A DNA stretch of 64,000 nucleotides, taken from assembly GCF_000412635.1 (NCBI RefSeq), contig NZ_ASTG01000016.1, positions 1 through 64,000 of the forward strand, in the 5' to 3' direction. The translations under genes were made by a program, and so were the position numbers. Position 1 is the stretch's first letter. Each line of letters starts with the position of its first letter. Below, in pieces: positions 58,764-64,000 of this stretch. The stretch comes from Sphingobium bisphenolivorans. Lineage in GTDB: Bacteria; Pseudomonadota; Alphaproteobacteria; Sphingomonadales; Sphingomonadaceae. Below the pieces are notes generated by a model. It did no database searches. It was not told where the DNA came from and saw only the letters and a program-made list of their open reading frames with translations.

Positions 58764-59966
58764 ATGGGTGAAGTGGAAAGTGCAGAACGGTTTATACCGC
58801 CTCTCGTGACTTCAGGCGACCTACCGGATGTAGTCGTCGATATCGACAAGAGCTATTACCAGCATCTTGACGAGCTTCGTGAAAAATATCCAGCGGTCCG
58901 TCTCCCCCGCCGTGACTCGGAAATATATGTTTTCCTGCGCGCGGAAGAGGCTCGCTTCGTTCTGTCCGACTTCGAACATTTTACGAACAGAAAAGACGAG
59001 GACGACCCATACATCGAAGACAATTTGCTCCCCTCGTCGATGGACCCTCCCGAACACACCAAGTACCGTAATGTTCTTCAGCCATTCTTCACGCCGCGCG
59101 CAGTGCGCGAACTTGAAGATGGGATGAAAGCGTTGGCAAACCGGCTGATCGACGGGTTCGTCGCTGACGGAAGCTGTGAGTTCATCGAGGCTTTCGGAAA
59201 GCCCTACCCCTGTCTGATCTTTTGCCAATTGCTTGATTTGCCGCTGGAAGACGTGCCGTACCTGGTCGAACATGAGGCATTGGTCTGGACGCCACCGGCG
59301 GAAGATCCCGACAGGAGCCTCAACCGCAGGGGCATGGAAGTTCTGCGGAACTATCTCTACGATCAAATCAAACAGCGTCGCGTCAAGCCGCGGAATGGGC
59401 TTTTCGATGCTATGCTTGACGCCGAAGTCGATGACCGCAAGCTCACCGATTACGAGATCGTGATGATGGCCTTGCTGCTTTGCCTCGGAGGATTTCATAC
59501 CACGAAAGGTGCGCTGTCGAGGCAATTCATCCATCTTGCCCGGCATCCCGAGGATCGTCGCCATCTGCGCGAGAACCCGGAGCTGTTCCCAAGGTTCGTC
59601 GAGGAAATGATCCGGATCTACTCGATGGGTGAGACTTTCCGGATCGTGAAGAAGGACTTTGTACTGGGCGGAGTCGAGCTCAAGAAGGGCATGTTGGTTT
59701 CCGCGCACAAGCCTGCGGCGAACCGCGATCCGCGCCTGTTCGAGAATTCCAAGAAGATCGACCTGTCTCGTCCCTCTAGGCATGTCGGATTTGGTGCCGG
59801 CCCGCACATGTGCCTGGGCTTGCACGTTGCGCGGACCGACATGCGCATAGCGCTCCAGGAATGGCACAAGCGCATCCCCGACTATCGGATGCCCGATGGC
59901 TTCGTGGTCCAGGAACAGCTTTTCGCTGGCGTGGGTCCTTTGGAAGTTCCCCTCATCTGGCGATGA
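58764..59966 (+). CDS. Cytochrome P450
   Basis: The 400-residue protein has the heme-binding signature FGAGPHMCLG with Cys350, the K-helix ExxR (EEMIRI), the helix-C-type DPPEHTKYRNVLQPFFTP, and the I-helix LGGFHTTKGA. The I-helix acid of the acid-alcohol pair is His245 instead of Asp/Glu, with the following Thr retained. It would hydroxylate a hydrophobic substrate such as a terpenoid or steroid. GGAGAAGG precedes the ATG at 58764; an ATG at 58740 is an alternative. It opens an operon with the SnoaL-like, SDR and DUF7065-type genes. Confidence 0.9.
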   Translation: MGEVESAERFIPPLVTSGDLPDVVVDIDKSYYQHLDELREKYPAVRLPRRDSEIYVFLRAEEARFVLSDFEHFTNRKDEDDPYIEDNLLPSSMDPPEHTKYRNVLQPFFTPRAVRELEDGMKALANRLIDGFVADGSCEFIEAFGKPYPCLIFCQLLDLPLEDVPYLVEHEALVWTPPAEDPDRSLNRRGMEVLRNYLYDQIKQRRVKPRNGLFDAMLDAEVDDRKLTDYEIVMMALLLCLGGFHTTKGALSRQFIHLARHPEDRRHLRENPELFPRFVEEMIRIYSMGETFRIVKKDFVLGGVELKKGMLVSAHKPAANRDPRLFENSKKIDLSRPSRHVGFGAGPHMCLGLHVARTDMRIALQEWHKRIPDYRMPDGFVVQEQLFAGVGPLEVPLIWR

Positions 59967-60048
59967 GCCAATGTCACAATGGTAGGCGAACTATTCACCC
60001 GGCGGTGAATGCGCACGAGCCAACGTCCTTATAAGTGGAGAGAGAACC

Positions 60049-60534
60049 TTGAACGCCAAGTATGAACATATGGTCAATCTCGTCCGGCAGCATGCCGCGA
60101 TGGAGCGCGCGGGCGACTTGGAAGCGGTCTTGGCCACTCTAGTGCCCAACCCGATATACACGCTTTGGAACGGCATGCGGGTGGAAGGCATGGAAGCGAT
60201 CCGCGAGATGTACACGCAACAACTGGCGCGCCGCACTCCGGTGAAGGTGGAAGACATGGCGCCGCTCCATGTGGGGTGGTCGCTCAATCCTTCGCCGGGC
60301 AACGTCATCCGTGGCATGTGGGTGAATGACGATGCAGTCATGATCGACTCGCTCATCCCACATGTGGGACCTGACGGAACCATGAAGGAATATGCGTGCG
60401 CCGCGGTCTTCCCGTTCGAGAACGATCTGATCACGGGGGAGCACGTCACCACGGTGCCCGAATTTTCTGCCATTCTCGATGAAGAGATCGAGGACTGGAG
60501 TCGTGTCATCGCGGTCAACAAAGCCAAGGCTTAG
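60049..60534 (+). CDS. SnoaL/NTF2-like protein
   Basis: The 161-residue protein, TTG start after GTGGAGAGAG, is of the NTF2-like (SnoaL) fold: AAMERAGDLEAVLATLVPNPIYTLWNGMRVEGMEAIREMY, then GMWVNDDAVMIDSLIPH and EYACAAVFPFENDLITGEHV. Such proteins are often isomerases, hydrolases or dehydratases of polyketide- and steroid-like compounds, or binding proteins. No catalytic residue can be stated. It lies 82 bases after the P450 gene. Confidence 0.85.
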   Translation: MNAKYEHMVNLVRQHAAMERAGDLEAVLATLVPNPIYTLWNGMRVEGMEAIREMYTQQLARRTPVKVEDMAPLHVGWSLNPSPGNVIRGMWVNDDAVMIDSLIPHVGPDGTMKEYACAAVFPFENDLITGEHVTTVPEFSAILDEEIEDWSRVIAVNKAKA

Positions 60535-60552
60535 CCTTATAGGCGGGGAAGC

Positions 60553-60569
60553 CGCCGCAAATCGCGGCG
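60553..60569. repeat. Hairpin CGCCGC-AAATC-GCGGCG after the SnoaL-like gene
   Basis: A perfect six-base stem with a five-base loop starts 18 bases after the stop and is followed by CTTTG. It could act as a weak terminator, leaving the SDR gene with its own promoter in the following 200 bases. Confidence 0.4.
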
Positions 60570-60770
60570 CTTTGAGCGTCAGCGGGCAGGCTACCGGCTG
60601 TGCCCGCGCGCTCCCTCATATCCCGCACGATATGAAGGAACAGCCGTGACGAGCGAGCCGGAGCGCGTCGACGTCCAGGGCAGATTTGCATGGCACATGC
60701 GTCTCGAGAAGGAACAGATGCTGCATAACCTTGGAATGAGCGCGCGACCTTCTGTTGGGAGTAGGCAGAC

Positions 60771-61688
60771 TTGAAACGGCTGGAGGGGCGCATTGCGCTG
60801 ATAACTGGTGGCGGGAGCGGGATCGGCCTGGCGTTCGCCCACGCGCTTGGCCGCGAGGGAATGCAAATCGCGTTGGCGGGCCGCCGACTTGCGCCCCTAG
60901 AAGTAGCCGCCGCGGAGTTGCGCGAGCACGGGATCAGGGCGCTGCCACTGGAGCTTGATGTCGTCGACCTTTCAGCGTGGCAGGAAGCGCTTCGCAAGGT
61001 CGAACGGGACCTCGGGGATGTCGCTCTCCTCTGCAACAACGCTGCGGTGGGCGATAGTGAACTCGTTCGCGATGCGGACCCGAATTGGTGGCTCTACGTC
61101 ATGAAGACCAACGTAATGGGACCCTTCAATGGCATCCGCACGATACTGCCCCGAATGCTGGAACGGGGGGAGGAATCCCACATCCTCAATGTGTCATCCA
61201 CGTCTGCGTACAGGGCCAACGCCGGGATGTCGGCTTACTGCGCCTCCAAGGCTGCCGTCGTGGGACTAAGCAATGCCCTCCGTCAGGAGCTGCAGAGCAC
61301 GAACGTAGGTCTTTCGTTGATCGTGCCCAGCCTCACCAATACCGAATTTTCCGAGAACACGCGCCGTACCAGAGAAGCCGTGACCGGAGCGGCTCCGCCC
61401 CTCGACGCACAGATTCGGGACATCTTCAAACAAGGCATGGGGCCTGAGAATGTCGCAGCGCAGATGCTGAAGGCCGTGTTGGACGATAAATATTACGTGT
61501 TCACGCATGGCAAAAGTCTCGAAGTCATCGAAGGTCAGTGCCAGGAGCTGCTGGCGGCTTTTGACCACACTGACGATGCTGACTTTGGCGGCGACTATGC
61601 AGCCATCGAGCGCGCCGTGAAGACAAGATTGCACAGCGACGACTCCGCAAACGATCAAGGCAAAGTAGAGGATGACCATGGAAGCTGA
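60771..61688 (+). CDS. Short-chain dehydrogenase/reductase
   Basis: The 305-residue classical SDR has an intact TGGGSGIGLAFA motif (about 12-22), NNAAVGD, the catalytic Ser in VSSTSAY and Tyr-Lys in SAYCASKAAVVGL. It is longer than usual (about 50 extra residues at the C-terminus, acidic). The start is TTG with GGGAG upstream. It would oxidise a hydroxyl group or reduce a carbonyl of the pathway substrate, as part of the P450 operon. Confidence 0.9.
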   Translation: MKRLEGRIALITGGGSGIGLAFAHALGREGMQIALAGRRLAPLEVAAAELREHGIRALPLELDVVDLSAWQEALRKVERDLGDVALLCNNAAVGDSELVRDADPNWWLYVMKTNVMGPFNGIRTILPRMLERGEESHILNVSSTSAYRANAGMSAYCASKAAVVGLSNALRQELQSTNVGLSLIVPSLTNTEFSENTRRTREAVTGAAPPLDAQIRDIFKQGMGPENVAAQMLKAVLDDKYYVFTHGKSLEVIEGQCQELLAAFDHTDDADFGGDYAAIERAVKTRLHSDDSANDQGKVEDDHGS

Positions 61689-62721
61689 GAACGATTTCTC
61701 GAGTGGCCTGCCTGCGCAATGTGATTACGCTTTGCCTCAAGCGCATTCCAATCCGCTCGTCTATGAGACCTTCAACACCTTCATCTACGATGGCGAGCGC
61801 AACATCGGGCTGAATCCGAACCTGATCCATGTCCGCGGCGGAGAAGCCCGGGAACGCTCGGCGATTCTGCTGGGTGATGGTCGCCAATATTTCTCGATGT
61901 CGACAGGGCGGTATACGGACCCTCGAGCGCCTGGTGATGATACCTATGTCTACCGCTGCCTAGAGCCGTTCAAACGGTGGAGGTACAGCTGGAACGGCAT
62001 GGCTGAACTGGCGTCGTTCCAGGATCAGTCCCAGGGTCATGTTTCTCACGGCGGAGAACAAGCCAGGGTTTCTGTCGAGCTTGTAGCTGAGGCGGTGAGT
62101 GAAGCCTGGGTTATGCCCCTTTCAACCGGACCTGCATTTCAGTTGGGCGAGCCGGAATTTGAAGGGGATAGCTATCTTGGTAAATACGAGCAGCTCCTTC
62201 GTGCCGACGGGCGGGTGTCCGTCAATGACGAAAGCTGGGAATTTTCCGGCTCAGGCGTCCGGGGACATGTGCGTGGTGCGCGCGACACCGCCGGAATGGC
62301 ATTCCACAGCTGGATATGCGGCATATTTCCCAGCGGGCGGGGCTTTAATCTCAAGCAACTGCACGATGAGGCCGGTAATCCTTACTTCAGCCAAGCCTAT
62401 CTGCTCGACGGCCATAAGGCTGTCCGCGCGAAGATCCTTCAAACGCCCGACCTCGTCCGTGTGCCGCAGCAGCCTGAGTATGAAGTGGTGCTGCAAACCC
62501 CGGCCGAAACAGCGCGCATTCGCGGGTTTAACAAGCTCACCTCGTGGGTGCCAATCGGCGAATGGGGAGGGATCTTCAAGACTCCGGACCACGCGGCCTA
62601 CGGAATTTTCGGCAACGGCTATGGTCTGGTGCAAGAGGCTAGGATGATCATGTCCCAGGGGTTCGCCCGCTTCGAGTGGGATGGCGAAGAGGGCTATGGG
62701 ATGTGCGAACTGTCCGGTTGA
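61678..62721 (+). CDS. DUF7064/DUF7065-type protein
   Basis: The 347-residue protein contains FNTFIYDGERNIGLNPNLIHV, SWNGMAELASF, DTAGMAFHSWICGIFPSG and a C-terminal GIFKTPDHAAYGIFGNGYGLVQEA. This pattern is of the DUF7064/DUF7065 group, beta-rich proteins found beside SDRs, sulfotransferase-family proteins and P450s in sphingomonads and mycobacteria. The function is unknown. The ATG at 61678 has AGAGG six bases upstream and overlaps the SDR stop; an ATG two codons earlier is possible. Confidence 0.75.
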   Translation: MEAENDFSSGLPAQCDYALPQAHSNPLVYETFNTFIYDGERNIGLNPNLIHVRGGEARERSAILLGDGRQYFSMSTGRYTDPRAPGDDTYVYRCLEPFKRWRYSWNGMAELASFQDQSQGHVSHGGEQARVSVELVAEAVSEAWVMPLSTGPAFQLGEPEFEGDSYLGKYEQLLRADGRVSVNDESWEFSGSGVRGHVRGARDTAGMAFHSWICGIFPSGRGFNLKQLHDEAGNPYFSQAYLLDGHKAVRAKILQTPDLVRVPQQPEYEVVLQTPAETARIRGFNKLTSWVPIGEWGGIFKTPDHAAYGIFGNGYGLVQEARMIMSQGFARFEWDGEEGYGMCELSG

Positions 62722-62761
62722 TCATGCTGGGCGGCAAGCATGTTGATTGGAGAGAGAAGTA

Positions 62762-63925
62762 ATGGATCTGACGGCAGAAATATTGATGGGACAGGCGGAG
62801 AAGGCCACCGACCTTCATGACTGGGGACCAGATTTATCCTTCCGCATCGGCCTTGACATATTAGTACAAGATTTCACTCGCATCGATCGTTCCGATGTGG
62901 TTGTCGAGCAGTTTCGAAACCAGCTGGTCCAGCTGCTTGCCACGCGTCTCCGTCTGGTGGATGATCAAGTGCGACACCCCGAAATCCTGGATGTCGTTAT
63001 CGACGCGCCAGTCGTGGGTGTCGGGCTTGCGCGAACCGGCACCACGATATTGCTTGACCTGCTGGCCCTCGATCCGGCTGCGCGGGCCCCCAGGCAATGG
63101 GAAGCCGCCTTTCCGTGCCCTCCCACCGAAGCAGGCTCGTTCCATACCGATCCGCGCATCGCGCGCATGCAGGGCGAACTCGATCAGCTGCTTGCGGCAA
63201 TTCCTGAAGTCCGGGCCATGCATCCCTGGGGGGCGGAGCTTCCGGCTCCTTGTCTTCAGCTGTTCAATCTACACTTCGCCAGCACGAACTTCATGGCCTC
63301 CTATAAGGTGCCAGGCTATGTTGATTGGCTCGCCAGCAACGCTCAGGAGGGGGTGTATCGCACGCACAAGCGCCTTCTGCAGCAGTTCGGTTGGCGAGGC
63401 CCCAGGGGGCGATGGACTCTGACGGAGCCAATGCACCAGCTCAACCTGGATCTGCTCCTTGAGGCCTATCCCAACGCTATGCTCGTTCAGACTCATCGCG
63501 ATCCGATGCGGACGATTCCGTCGACGGCAAGCTTGATATACACGCTGCTCAGCGGGCGAGATCCCAGCGTGAGCCGTGAGGAGGTCGGGCAGCTTGTCCA
63601 GAAGATGTTTGGCGCGCATCTTGAACGCAGTCTGGCCGCACGAGAGCGGGATCCAGTGCTTGACGCGCGTATCGTGGACGTCGCCTACCGAGATACAGTG
63701 AGAGACCCGGTGAGCGTCGTGCGTCGGATCCACGACGCTTTCAATCTCCCCTTCGTTGACGAGCATGCGGAAAGAATTCGCCGGCATCTCGCAGAGAGTC
63801 CGCAGCACAAGCACGGACGCCATGTATATAAAGCGGAGGATTATGGAATCACTGAGGCCAGCCTGAAAAGTTACATTCCGGCGCGGTACAGTGAACGCTT
63901 CAGCCAACTATTCGAAGAGGACTAG
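62762..63925 (+). CDS. Sulfotransferase-family protein
   Basis: The 387-residue protein has the 5'-phosphosulfate-type loop VGLARTGTTILLDLLALDP (about 83-101) and a later PTHRDPMRTIPS-like segment (MLVQTHRDPMRTIPSTAS), and ends in an alpha-helical part. Family members transfer sulfate from PAPS, but in actinobacterial and sphingomonad catabolic clusters the activity is often untested. The ATG at 62762 has GGAGAGAGAAG upstream. A sulfated substrate or intermediate would be an inference from family only. It is the last complete gene of the window. Confidence 0.82.
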   Translation: MDLTAEILMGQAEKATDLHDWGPDLSFRIGLDILVQDFTRIDRSDVVVEQFRNQLVQLLATRLRLVDDQVRHPEILDVVIDAPVVGVGLARTGTTILLDLLALDPAARAPRQWEAAFPCPPTEAGSFHTDPRIARMQGELDQLLAAIPEVRAMHPWGAELPAPCLQLFNLHFASTNFMASYKVPGYVDWLASNAQEGVYRTHKRLLQQFGWRGPRGRWTLTEPMHQLNLDLLLEAYPNAMLVQTHRDPMRTIPSTASLIYTLLSGRDPSVSREEVGQLVQKMFGAHLERSLAARERDPVLDARIVDVAYRDTVRDPVSVVRRIHDAFNLPFVDEHAERIRRHLAESPQHKHGRHVYKAEDYGITEASLKSYIPARYSERFSQLFEED

Positions 63926-64000
63926 GCGTTTGTAGATAAGTTCAGAGCGGATGAGGCATTATTTTCAATGATGGGGTGGCCGCGTACCAACGGGATCGGA
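63926..64000. other. Window end, non-coding or start of a further gene
   Basis: The last 75 bases show no identifiable gene; the region tatttttcaatgatggggtgg-type sequence near 63958 could belong to an upstream region of a gene beyond the window. Confidence 0.3.

Noticed and set aside
1-64000. CRISPR arrays, tRNA or rRNA genes, complete insertion sequences
   Set aside because: No regularly spaced repeats, cloverleaf-like or ribosomal sequences, or transposase motifs with terminal repeats were recognised.

Overview
The window is GC-rich, densely packed DNA. It looks like a chromosome segment of a sphingomonad (Alphaproteobacteria, Sphingomonadales). The support is family-level: a UrrA-type small periplasmic protein, a TonB-dependent receptor beside oxidoreductases and a P450, a Gum/acetan-type exopolysaccharide (EPS) system, and frequent ATGA/GTGA four-base gene overlaps. 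No rRNA, tRNA, CRISPR array or complete insertion sequence was seen.

Region 1 (about 1.5-37.7 kb) is one large EPS locus made of several operons. Its first part holds most families of the xanthan/acetan pathway: flippase, GT25, pyruvyl transferase, O-acyltransferase, Wzy polymerase, GumK-like glucuronosyltransferase, GT4, GT2, a fused GT4-GT26 (GumH plus GumM in one chain), a co-polymerase, an outer-membrane export protein, a beta-barrel and a GH5 glycanase. Two parts are unusual. The CpsD/BY-kinase-like protein has lost its Walker A lysine. An Orc1/Cdc6-like AAA+ ATPase gene lies between the export-protein and co-polymerase genes. The second part (19.3-32.4 kb) adds an epimerase, a methyltransferase, a GT-C/polyprenyl-phosphate GT pair, a degenerate GT2, a GlpD-like FAD enzyme, a small HxH protein, a GT4, a second flippase, and a FkbH-like HAD protein followed by an acyl carrier protein and a hexapeptide acyltransferase. 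I read the last three genes as an ACP-dependent acyl (perhaps glyceryl) decoration module. A FixL/FixJ-like two-component pair, a receiver domain without its phospho-acceptor Asp, and the polyprenyl-phosphate sugar-1-phosphate transferase that would start synthesis (36.3-37.7 kb) close the region.

Region 2 (about 37.7-52.6 kb) is mixed housekeeping and accessory DNA: an MHS-type MFS transporter, an aldo/keto reductase, an SDR with a damaged cofactor motif, a Gln/Gly-rich small protein with a strong terminator, a TPR protein facing a winged-helix/TPR regulator, a tautomerase, a UrrA protein, a DUF2520 protein, a YegD-like Hsp70 and a GcvR-like double-ACT protein. It also contains decayed genes: a multiply frameshifted LigD-type DNA ligase remnant, a 5'-truncated S8 peptidase and a truncated, frameshifted GH16 glycosidase.

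Region 3 (about 52.8-64 kb) looks like a catabolic cluster for a hydrophobic substrate such as a terpenoid or steroid: TonB receptor, Gfo/Idh/MocA dehydrogenase, MFS transporter, cytochrome P450, SnoaL-like protein, SDR, a DUF7064/7065-type protein and a sulfotransferase-family protein. The substrate cannot be read from sequence alone. Start sites were chosen from ribosome-binding sites, overlaps and family N-termini. All function calls are from reading the translated sequence without database searches.
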